Shown: one piece after another, positions 52,592-59,326 of the stretch | How the letters are laid out: each line of letters begins with the position of its first letter | Numbering within the stretch: position 1 is the stretch's first letter | NCBI RefSeq assembly: GCF_000166135.1 | Contig: NC_014666.1 | Location: 1,860,001 to 1,924,000, forward strand | Length of the DNA: 64,000 nt | Source: Pseudofrankia inefficax | Lineage (GTDB): Bacteria > Actinomycetota > Actinomycetes > Frankiales > Frankiaceae | Direction of reading: 5' to 3' | Notes under the pieces: model-generated | Seen by the model: only the letters and a program-made list of their open reading frames with translations | Told to the model about the DNA's origin: nothing | Databases searched by the model: none | Position numbers and translations under genes: made by a program

Positions 52592-52613
52592 GTAGTGACT
52601 GACCACTTCCTTG
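52592..52613. promoter_or_regulatory. TetR operator copy 1
   Basis: GTAGTGACTGACCACTTCCT with TG after it contains the inverted core AGTG-N6-CACT. It ends up 16 bases upstream of the MFS start. The following GGGC-A6 context is shared with copy 2. Confidence 0.7.
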
Positions 52614-52704
52614 CATGGGCAAAAAACTGGCCGTGCGACCGCAGGACCCTCCGTCAAACCGGAGCGACCTGTAACCGGTCGGCACGAGCCGTCGGCCAGC
52701 CGAA

Positions 52705-52736
52705 CACTACGAAAGTAGTGACTGGCCACTTCCTTG
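52705..52736. promoter_or_regulatory. TetR operator copy 2 with extra inverted repeat
   Basis: GTAGTGACTGGCCACTTCCT (from 52715) repeats copy 1 with one change, and CACTAC-GAAA-GTAGTG (52705-52720) adds an overlapping perfect inverted repeat. The context CCTTG..GGGC-A7 is shared. It lies between the TetR stop and MFS start. Confidence 0.7.
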
Positions 52737-52755
52737 TTGGGGCAAAAAAAGATCC

Positions 52756-53403
52756 TCAGCCGTCGTCGGCGTCACCATCGGCATCGCGATCAGGTCCGGC
52801 GGCCGGGTCGCCGCCGAAGCCGCGCGCGATGGCCTCCTTGCTCGCCTTGATGCCCGAGCTGTTCTCGTCGGTAGGGCAGATCAGCTGGGCCCAGCGCTCG
52901 TCCACGGCGGGCAGGTCCATGGCGGCCGTGACGTTGCAGAGCATCCCCATGGCGAAGAACGCGCGTAGGACGTCCGGGTCCACCCCGGCCAGGCGCTCGA
53001 CGGTGTACCACAGATCGCGGAACCCCCGCCGGGTCGCGGCCCGGATGTCCAGGTCTGCGCAGGCCGCGTAGGCCTGCATCTGCATCAGGAGGTAGCTGGG
53101 CTCGGCGAGCAGACCGTTGTAGGCGTTGGCCATGGCGGTCAGCGCCTCCTCGCCGGACAGCTCTCCCGCCGCGCTCTCGAAGGCCGCTACCGTCCGGGCG
53201 AAGGTCTCCTTCACCGCGGCCAGGAACAGGCCCTTCTTCGAGCCGAACAGGCGGAACAGGTAAGGCTGGGAGATCCCGACCGCCGCGGCGATCGTCTCGG
53301 TCGACGTGCCCTCCAGCCCGCCTCGGGCGAACTCGGAGATGGCCGCCGCGAGCACGGACACGCGACGCTCGTCCGCCGTCTGTCTCGTTCCTGCCGCAGC
53401 CAT
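52756..53403 (-). CDS. TetR-family transcriptional regulator
   Basis: This 215-residue repressor has a TetR helix-turn-helix (about 14-60; SETIAAAVGISQPYLFRLFGSKKG type, here VGISQPYLFRLFGSKKG) and a ligand-binding C-terminal domain. ATG 53403 is chosen; a start at 53427 would lie inside the operator. Operator copy 3 lies just upstream and copies 1-2 lie before the MFS gene. I infer self-regulation and repression of the exporter. Confidence 0.9.
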   Translation of the reverse strand: MAAAGTRQTADERRVSVLAAAISEFARGGLEGTSTETIAAAVGISQPYLFRLFGSKKGLFLAAVKETFARTVAAFESAAGELSGEEALTAMANAYNGLLAEPSYLLMQMQAYAACADLDIRAATRRGFRDLWYTVERLAGVDPDVLRAFFAMGMLCNVTAAMDLPAVDERWAQLICPTDENSSGIKASKEAIARGFGGDPAAGPDRDADGDADDG

Positions 53404-53412
53404 GGCTCGAAG

Positions 53413-53432
53413 GTAGTGGCCAATCACTTCCT
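53413..53432. promoter_or_regulatory. TetR operator copy 3
   Basis: GTAGTGGCCAATCACTTCCT carries the same AGTG-N6-CACT core and flanks as the two copies before the exporter gene. It ends 10 bases before the TetR start and so should give autoregulation. Confidence 0.7.
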
Positions 53433-53469
53433 CGTCAAGCTCGCCGTTCGCCGAGTCGCGCGGGTCGGG

Positions 53470-55029
53470 CTACTCGCGGGGCAGCGCGGCATTGGCGGCC
53501 CCGACGCCACTGGCGGCTCCGACGGCCTCGGTGGCTCCGGTGCCAAGGTCATCGTCGGGTATCGGGCCGCCACCGGCCGGCCGCAGCCTGCTCAGGAGCG
53601 CCACCGCGACTCCCACCACCCGCCGGCCGAGCCGGAGGAGCAGGTAGAGCATCCCGGCCGCCGGCATCGCGACCAACAGCGTGCTGACGGCCCCGGCGAG
53701 CGCGCTGATCAGGTCTCCGCTGGCCAGCGCCCGGCTCGCCTGGCCGAACTCGCCGCGCACCGCCGAGGCTGTCCGGGGCACCACGAAGGGCGCGTAGATC
53801 ACCAGCATGACGAGGTTCACGAAAATCACCGGGGCGGCGCACAGCGCCCAGGCGGTGACCATGAGCTGGGCGCGTCTGGTCAGACCGGCCATCCGCGGAT
53901 CCTGCGTTGGTCCGGCGGATTGCCGGGCTCGCCGCCGGAACGGGACAGCGAGCGCCGCCGCCCGCAGAGCCGACCGCACGGCTGGGCCCATCCGGTCGAA
54001 CAGGTCGGGCACGCCGACGAGGTCGCTGACGATGTAGTAGCCGTCGAGCCGGACGAAGGGCGCGAGCTGCCGGAACGCGTCCAGGTGGACGAGGACCGCG
54101 GCCGTCACGAGCACCTCGGCCCGGGTGACCGCGAACGCCCCCACCACGAGCAGCGCGAAGATCCCGTTGAAGTAGATGCCCCCGAGGTCGGTGCGCAGCC
54201 GTCCCCAGCGGCGCAACCGGTAGGAGTCGGTGACGTCGGTGAAGAAGGCCGGCCAGACGAGGTACATGCCGACCCCGATCACGCCGGGCCGCGCGCCGCC
54301 GTAGCGGCAGGCCGCCGCGTGGCCGCATTCGTGAAACAGCGCGCTGACGAGCGTCACGCCAACCAGCGCCAGGATCATCCACGGCGTGGCCAGCACCGCG
54401 GCGGCGCTGTCACGCGTGCTGTGCCGACCGAACAGCCAGAGATCACCGGCCAGCAGGCCGCCCAGCAGTATCGCCATGGCCGCCGGACGGAACAGCACAG
54501 CGAACACGCCGCTGAGCCGGTACACGGCCGGCGCGGGCAGCAGGGTCCGCCGGCCGCCGAGCTGCAGGAGCGACCTCGCCCGCGGTGTGGGGGTGACACC
54601 GGTCGGGGCGGCGATCAGGCCGAGGGGCATGAGCCGGTGGGCCAGCAGGTACGCGATGTCGGCGCCGCTCACCTGGCGGGCGCAGCGCTCCCCGGCGTGC
54701 TCGGCGATCGCGGCGACGTCGCGGCTGCCGTCCGCCGCTTCGAGAACGCGCGCGAGCAGCTCGGTGAGCGCCACCACCTGACCGTCGGCGCGGCGCGCCA
54801 GGAAGACCGGACGGGCGAGGCCCGATCCCGCGAACTCGCCGAGCAGGGCAAGACCGTCGGCGCGGGTCGGCCGGGCGGGCAGCTCGACCCCGCTCGACCC
54901 GGCGGGTCCCGGGCCGGCGCCGACCGACGCGTCGTGCTGCTTCTGGCCGGGCACCAGGGCGACCTGCGACTGCCGGGTGGGACCGGGAGCCTGGCGGGCC
55001 GGCGTCCGCGGGCACGCGGGCTCGGTCAT
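53470..55029 (-). CDS. membrane M50-type zinc protease with PqqD-like N-terminal domain
   Basis: This 519-residue protein has several hydrophobic helices (about 175-200, 215-235, 290-312, 390-415, 445-465). The zinc protease motif HECGH is at 233-237 and LDGYY with the third ligand Asp329 follows. This is the S2P/YydH-like family of peptide zinc metalloproteases. Residues about 73-140 (RPVFLARRADGQVVALTELL, then DVAAIAEHAG and LLAHRLMPLGLI) resemble the PqqD/RRE winged-helix fold that binds RiPP leader peptides. The gene follows two small peptide genes on the same strand. It may cut or export them. TetR and MFS genes lie downstream. Confidence 0.85.
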   Translation of the reverse strand: MTEPACPRTPARQAPGPTRQSQVALVPGQKQHDASVGAGPGPAGSSGVELPARPTRADGLALLGEFAGSGLARPVFLARRADGQVVALTELLARVLEAADGSRDVAAIAEHAGERCARQVSGADIAYLLAHRLMPLGLIAAPTGVTPTPRARSLLQLGGRRTLLPAPAVYRLSGVFAVLFRPAAMAILLGGLLAGDLWLFGRHSTRDSAAAVLATPWMILALVGVTLVSALFHECGHAAACRYGGARPGVIGVGMYLVWPAFFTDVTDSYRLRRWGRLRTDLGGIYFNGIFALLVVGAFAVTRAEVLVTAAVLVHLDAFRQLAPFVRLDGYYIVSDLVGVPDLFDRMGPAVRSALRAAALAVPFRRRARQSAGPTQDPRMAGLTRRAQLMVTAWALCAAPVIFVNLVMLVIYAPFVVPRTASAVRGEFGQASRALASGDLISALAGAVSTLLVAMPAAGMLYLLLRLGRRVVGVAVALLSRLRPAGGGPIPDDDLGTGATEAVGAASGVGAANAALPRE

Positions 55030-55106
55030 CGAACGTCCTCTCGGCGCCTGGGTGATCTACCCGGCCGGCCGCGTCCGGGTCCGGGGCCTGTGCGGCTAGG
55101 AAAAAC

Positions 55107-55535
55107 TCACATGCCGAACCATCGGCGGAGAAAATCCATCCACTGGCCGCCGTCCGCGGACGAGCCGGCGGCGGGGACATCCTTGCCGGCGGTGCCGTCG
55201 GCAAGGCCGTCGCCGGCGTGGTGCCCGACGCCGAGGCTCTCCGGGCTCGAACCCTGGACGATGAAGTTGAAAGTCGGCATGAACGTGATGACGACCGGCA
55301 TGAAGCCGCCGGACACCTGCGGCTGTGAAACGGAGTTGACGACCGCGTTGTTCGACGCGGGCGAACTGATGGGGAAGTTGCTCGACGTGGGTGAGTCGAC
55401 CACGGCGTTGGTGGGGGTGAACCCGTATCTGTTGGTCCCGATCGCGGCGAGGGTGGTCCGATCGGGAAGAAGCTCCGCGCGCTCCTCGGACAGCTCCACC
55501 TGATCGCCCGACCGATTCACGCCCGCGTCACTCAT
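55107..55535 (-). CDS. precursor-like small peptide B
   Basis: This 142-residue protein of unknown family starts at ATG 55535 behind GGGGGAG. Residues about 17-28 are EERAELLPDRTTL, closely matching the ELLPERITL of peptide A. An Asn/Ser/Val/Pro-rich region (TNAVVDSPTSSNFPI, SSPASNNAVVNS) with the same NN-VV-SP pattern as peptide A follows. Next come a hydrophobic stretch (FMPVVITFMPTFNFIV), a glycine-rich spacer and an aromatic C-terminus WMDFLRRWFGM. The shared motif and the adjacent M50 protease suggest a leader and core, but no modifying enzyme is seen, so the mature product is unknown. Confidence 0.7.
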   Translation of the reverse strand: MSDAGVNRSGDQVELSEERAELLPDRTTLAAIGTNRYGFTPTNAVVDSPTSSNFPISSPASNNAVVNSVSQPQVSGGFMPVVITFMPTFNFIVQGSSPESLGVGHHAGDGLADGTAGKDVPAAGSSADGGQWMDFLRRWFGM

Positions 55536-55737
55536 CTTCCGTCTCCCCCGTACAGTGCCTCCAGGAATACCCTTGAGCGGAGACGCTAGTCGCACCGGGA
55601 AGCGACTCAAAACATTTTCGCGGGCGTGTCGTCGCCGTGAGAAAGAGGATCAGGATCATTCAATGCGCCGCAGGGCGCGATGAATTCCGCCGGCCGACGG
55701 CCGAAGGAGAGACGGCTCGGGTGAAGGGTGCCAGCGT

Positions 55738-55759
55738 GCACAGGCGCAACCGCCTGTGC
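55738..55759 (-). terminator. hairpin after peptide A gene
   Basis: GCACAGGCG-CAAC-CGCCTGTGC is a nine-pair perfect stem five bases beyond the peptide A stop. Such hairpins behind precursor genes often let more precursor than enzyme be made. There is no T run. Confidence 0.6.
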
Positions 55760-55764
55760 CGCCG

Positions 55765-56025
55765 TCACCACTGGTTGAGGAAGGTGTCGCCGCTGGCGAT
55801 GGAGTTGATGAACGCTCCGTAGTTGCCGACCGTCTGCACCATCGAGCTGTTACCGGTGACGACGTTGTTGCTGCCCGGCGAGTTGACCGGGGAGTTGTTA
55901 CCGGTACCCACGGACTGTCCGTTCTGGAACAACATCAACGTAATGCGTTCGGGCAGCAGCTCGACATACTCGGCAGCCAGCTCGGCGAAATCCATTCCCG
56001 AGTGGCTGGTCTTCGTCAGATCCAT
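55765..56025 (-). CDS. precursor-like small peptide A
   Basis: This 86-residue peptide starts at ATG 56025 with GGTGGGG upstream. It has an acidic, helical N-terminal half (DFAELAAEYVELLPERITL) that looks like a leader. An Asn/Gly/Ser/Val-rich segment (VGTGNNSPVNSPGSNNVV, then TGNSSMVQ) and a C-terminus ending FLNQW follow. The composition changes sharply at about residue 34, as in ribosomal natural-product precursors. It lacks Cys, so lanthionine or thiazole rings are unlikely. It shares ELLPxRxTL and the N/S/V pattern with peptide B. It is the first gene of the protease locus, preceded by a long hairpin. Confidence 0.72.
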   Translation of the reverse strand: MDLTKTSHSGMDFAELAAEYVELLPERITLMLFQNGQSVGTGNNSPVNSPGSNNVVTGNSSMVQTVGNYGAFINSIASGDTFLNQW

Positions 56026-56357
56026 TACCCCACCATCCCTCGTTCTGTCCCCGGGCGGAACCCGCGATGAAGCGCCGCGGGTTCCGCCCGATTGCACGCG
56101 ACGGTTTGTGACGCACGTACGTCGGCGCGGTGGCGCGGGCTCCACCACGTGCGCTCCGTAACAGACCGGGCTTTGCTACCCGCAGCAGCCAGCCGGCACT
56201 TCTGCACCCTAGGCCCGCCCACGACCGACCGCAATGCGATGTTGAACGTCGCCATATTGCCGGTCCCGTGGGTGTTTCGGCCCACGGCCGGGTCAGGTGG
56301 ACGGTGGTGACCGGTGGAGATTCTCGGTTATTGGCCCGGGCTCGTCCGGTCTGGCCG
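56026..56357. other. intergenic region upstream of peptide A
   Basis: A 332-base stretch with the 15-pair hairpin at 56052-56090 and a probable promoter for the peptide locus. I see no other structure; the SDR gene ends at its right border. Confidence 0.4.
56052..56090 (-). promoter_or_regulatory. 15-pair hairpin upstream of peptide A
   Basis: CGGGCGGAACCCGCG and its exact complement form a stem around a nine-base loop, 26 bases upstream of the peptide A start. It may be in the mRNA leader (a control or stability element) or be an operator. No gene overlaps it. Confidence 0.6.
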
Positions 56358-57182
56358 TCAGGTGCCGGTGGGGCCGGCCGGATCGTCCGCGCGGCTGACG
56401 GAGAAGCCCCGGCTCATCGCGAGCACGGCGTCGCGGCGGGGCAGCGCGCCGAACGGGGAGCCGCCGGTCGGGGCGGGGCTGCCGAAGATCCAGGTGGGCC
56501 CGTCGGCGAGGTGGTCGATCGCCTCGCGGGCGACGTCGGCGGGATCGGCCGTCTCGCCGTAGGGCTCGCCCTTGGCGTCGAAGACCCGGCGCATCGACGG
56601 GGTGTCGGTCTTGCCGAGCACGAGGCCCAGGACGTCGACCCCGCTGGAGCGCCATTCCGCCCACAGTGCCTCGGCGAGGATGAGGTCGAAGGCCTTGGTG
56701 GCGCCGTAGGTGGCGAGCGTGGCGCCACCCGCCCAGGCCGCGCCCGAGGTCACGAGCACCACGCCACCGCGCCCGCGGGCCACCATCGGCCCGCCGAAGC
56801 GGTAGGCCGCTTCGAGCACGCTGTCGCAGTTGCGATGGACCAGGGCGAGGTGGGTGGCGAGGTCCTTGTCGAGAAAGGGGGTGCTGAAGTCGTCGCCGCC
56901 GGCGTTGTAGACGAAGAGGCCCACCTCGAGGTCGGCCGTCGCGTCCGCGAGCTCCGCCAGCGCGCCCGGGGCGCTGAGGTCGAGCGCGAGGGTGCGCACC
57001 TCGACGCCGTGCTTCGCGCGGATCTCCTCGGCGAACGCCGTCAGTACGGGGACTCGCCGCGCCACCAGCACCACGTTCAGTCCCCGGGAAGCCAGCTCGT
57101 GGGCGAACGCGGCCCCGACGCCGTCGGACCCGCCGGCCACGACACCCCACGGCCCGTAGGTGATCGCCGTTCCTGTAGCCAC
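56358..57182 (-). CDS. short-chain dehydrogenase/reductase (SDR)
   Basis: This 274-residue SDR has cofactor loop VAGGSDGVGAAFAHELA (GGSxGxG), NAGG at the NNAG position (YNAGGDD), catalytic Ser in LVTSGAAW, and YGATK with Tyr and Lys. It ends in a region typical of actinobacterial SDRs fused to no other domain. GTG 57182 is preceded by a promoter-like A+T-rich pocket with a 13-base direct repeat. Substrate unknown. Confidence 0.9.
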   Translation of the reverse strand: MATGTAITYGPWGVVAGGSDGVGAAFAHELASRGLNVVLVARRVPVLTAFAEEIRAKHGVEVRTLALDLSAPGALAELADATADLEVGLFVYNAGGDDFSTPFLDKDLATHLALVHRNCDSVLEAAYRFGGPMVARGRGGVVLVTSGAAWAGGATLATYGATKAFDLILAEALWAEWRSSGVDVLGLVLGKTDTPSMRRVFDAKGEPYGETADPADVAREAIDHLADGPTWIFGSPAPTGGSPFGALPRRDAVLAMSRGFSVSRADDPAGPTGT

Positions 57183-57248
57183 CTGTACTCCTCGTCTCGC
57201 AGGATCTGGATCTCCGCCGGGCTGGGCCCGTGCTGAGGTTACAGAAGA

Positions 57249-57286
57249 GCCTGTCCTAGAACTTTATAGAACGGCCCGTCCTGGAA
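57249..57286. promoter_or_regulatory. 13-base direct repeat upstream of SDR
   Basis: GCCTGTCCTAGAA and GCCCGTCCTGGAA (57249-57261 and 57274-57286) are 25 bases apart with an A+T-rich ACTTTATAG between them. On the minus strand that reads TATAAAGT and could be the -10 box of the SDR promoter, flanked by regulator sites. The HxlR protein at 58565 is a candidate. Confidence 0.5.
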
Positions 57287-57337
57287 ACTAGAGTCGGCCG
57301 GGACCTCGCGCACCGCGGCCCCGCCGGCGCGGCCCCG

Positions 57338-58451
57338 TCATCGCCCGGTTCTGGCCTGTTCGGCCAGCCAGTCGGCGGTGCGGTCCAGCCACTGCCAGCG
57401 GGTGTTGCCCAGGAGGTGGTCGCCACCCGGAACGAGCAGCAGCTCTCCGGCGGGCGCGGTGGCGGCGATGTGCCGGGCCTGGGCCGGTGGCGGGAGCTCG
57501 TCCGCGCCACCGCTGACGACGAGCAGGGCCTGGTGGACGGCGGCGAGCAGGCCTGGCTGCGCGAGCGCGGCGATCACGTCCCGCGCGTGGTCCGCGCCGC
57601 CGCAGCGGATCGTCAGGGTGTCGACGGCGAACGGGGGCAGCGTGTCCCAGGTCGGCATCGGGTACGGCCCGCTGACCGTCGCGACCGCGCGAATGCGGCG
57701 ATCGGCGGCCGCGGACCGCATCGCGTACAACCCGCCGAGACTGAGACCGATGAGCACGACCCGGTCGGGATCGACCGCTCCGCCGGCGGTCAGGCAGTCG
57801 ATCACCGCGCTGGTGACCTGCTGGTAGGCCGGCTCGGGCGGCTCGGGCGAGCGCGCCCTGGCCGGGCCCGTCGATCGCGGCGACGGCGACACCGCGGTCG
57901 AGCAGCGCGTCGGCGAGGTCGAGGAACTCGGCCCGCCCGGAGTCGAGTCCCGGGACGATGACGGCCACCGGCGGCGGGGCGTCGGCAGTGCCTGCCGGCA
58001 GGCCCTCGGCAGTGCCTCCCGGTAGGCCGGTGACAGTGCCTGCCGGTAGGCGCAGCTCGCCTTCGAACCGTGGCTTGCCCGGTCCCGGCGCCAGGTCGTG
58101 CACCGTTCCCCACAACGCGGCGTAACGGCGTAGCGCGTCGACCGCCTGCCGGTCCGCGGCGACGGCCGCCTTCAGGTCGGGGTTGGGCAGCGTGTTCGCG
58201 AGGTGGGCCGACGCTGCCGCCGCCCGCCACGCCTGGCGGGCGGTGACGGTGCGCCCGGCCCGCTCGGCGGCCTCGGCGGTTCCGGCGTCCTGCTCGGCGG
58301 CCTCGACGAAGGCGGGCAGCCAGTCCCGCAGCGTGGCGAGACCGGCGGTGAGGCTGTCATAGCGGAACGGGTCGACGCCGGCCCCGATCGCTCGGGACCG
58401 GCAGACCGCCGCGATCGTGGCGACGTCCGCGTCATCGACGAACCAGGACAT
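57338..58451 (-). pseudogene. frameshifted alpha/beta hydrolase
   Basis: Two frames together make one alpha/beta hydrolase of about 371 residues. The first frame (from ATG 58451) carries a helical N-terminus, then PVAVIVPGLDSGRAEFLDLA and AAIDGPGQGALARA. The second, from about 57850 to 57338, carries the nucleophile elbow VVLIGLSLGGLYAMR, the acid region and the catalytic HLL near LVPGGDHLL. The phase changes at about 57845-57855, where GCCCGAG holds one extra C. It is either a real inactivating indel or a sequencing slip. It also holds a 24-base triple repeat (57983-58054; LPAGT units). FrsA/DUF1100-like. Confidence 0.8.
57983..58054. repeat. three 24-base repeats in hydrolase gene
   Basis: Three imperfect 24-base units with core CAGTGCCT(G/C)CCGG encode LP(A/G)GT(V/A) repeats on the minus strand within the hydrolase N-terminal half. 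It is a coding minisatellite, not a CRISPR. Confidence 0.65.
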
Positions 58452-58564
58452 GTGTGGCGCTCTCCTCGGAGGTGGGTTCTTCGAGACTGGCGCAGCTAGG
58501 CTCTTGCCGAAAGTAGGCAGCAAATGGTGCCGTAGGAACCTTTTCGAAACCAATGAGGAGACCG

Positions 58565-58969
58565 ATGGTCTCGGCCGCCGCCTCGGCCGACGGGCGTTAC
58601 GACGTCCTCGCCGCCGCCTGCCCGACCCGGCAGATCGTCGACCGCATCGGCGACAGGTGGAGCCTGCTGGTGCTCTACGCGCTGGAGGGCGGCACGCTGC
58701 GGTTCCAGGAACTGCGCCGAGCCGTCGAGGGCATCAGCCAGAAGATGCTCACCCAGACCGTCCGCGGCCTCGAACGCGACGGCCTGGTCGAACGCACCGT
58801 CCACGCGGTCATCCCACCCCGGGTCGACTACTGCCTGACCCCACTCGGCCGCGGCCTGTCCTCGCGCATCGCCGAGCTACGGAACTGGGCCTACACCCAC
58901 ATCGACGAGGTGAACGACGCCCGCGCCGCGTTCGACGAGCGCGTCGGGGTGCCGCCGCCTCGCCGGTGA
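58565..58969 (+). CDS. HxlR-family transcriptional regulator
   Basis: This 134-residue regulator has the HxlR winged helix: CPTRQIVDRIGDRWSLLVLYAL, then GTLRFQELRRAVEGISQKMLTQTVRGLERDGLVER (in part ISQKMLTQTVRGLERDGLV) and PPRVDYCLTPLGRGL. ATG 58565 follows GAGGAG. The single Cys near residue 20 (ACPTRQ) is the position used for redox sensing in some relatives. It is divergent from the hydrolase and close to the SDR gene, its likely targets. Confidence 0.9.
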   Translation: MVSAAASADGRYDVLAAACPTRQIVDRIGDRWSLLVLYALEGGTLRFQELRRAVEGISQKMLTQTVRGLERDGLVERTVHAVIPPRVDYCLTPLGRGLSSRIAELRNWAYTHIDEVNDARAAFDERVGVPPPRR

Positions 58970-58991
58970 CCGCCACGGGCCGCCTGCTGGC

Positions 58992-59150
58992 TCAGGGGAG
59001 CCGTCTGGCGGTGTCCGGCCCGCCGAGGCTACCGGCGAAGACCCAGTGGCCGTCGGCGACGAGCCGCGCGTTGAACACGTCGATCGCGGCCTCCTCGTCC
59101 GGCGAGGCCAGGACGGTGTCGTCAAAGATCACGGAAACCAGGTACTGCAT
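58992..59150 (-). CDS. short YCII-like protein, probably truncated
   Basis: This 52-residue gene starts at ATG 59150 and ends at 58992. The N-terminus (MQYLVSVIFDDTVLASPDE, then FNARLVADGHWVFAGSLGGP) matches the first half of YCII/DGPF-domain proteins. These normally continue with TDGPF and a further 50 residues. Here a stop follows DTARRLP. No continuation is seen in other frames, so it is either a remnant or a shortened family member. GGGAG lies upstream. Confidence 0.55.
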   Translation of the reverse strand: MQYLVSVIFDDTVLASPDEEAAIDVFNARLVADGHWVFAGSLGGPDTARRLP

Positions 59151-59326
59151 CTCGGATCACTCCCGTGTCGCGCGGCGCCCCTCGTGGGCGGCCTCTCACC
59201 CCTACTACGAACGCCTCCGCCCCGATCCGACACAGGCCCCCGGACTCTTCCCGCGAGACGGCGATGACATGCCAGCCGTTTCGGCGCCACCTGGAAGAGC
59301 AGACGCCGGCGTCGCGGCTCACGCCG

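Noticed and set aside
51173-53071. 632-codon plus-strand frame
   Set aside because: Antisense to the MFS exporter and TetR genes, which have clear motifs; no domain in the shadow.
53416-55503. 695-codon plus-strand frame
   Set aside because: It is the antisense of the M50 protease and peptide B genes; composition is Arg/Gly/Pro/Glu-rich without domains, typical of shadows in high-GC DNA.
57983-58054. CRISPR or integron repeat
   Set aside because: 24-base units without spacers, coding for LPAGT repeats within the hydrolase.
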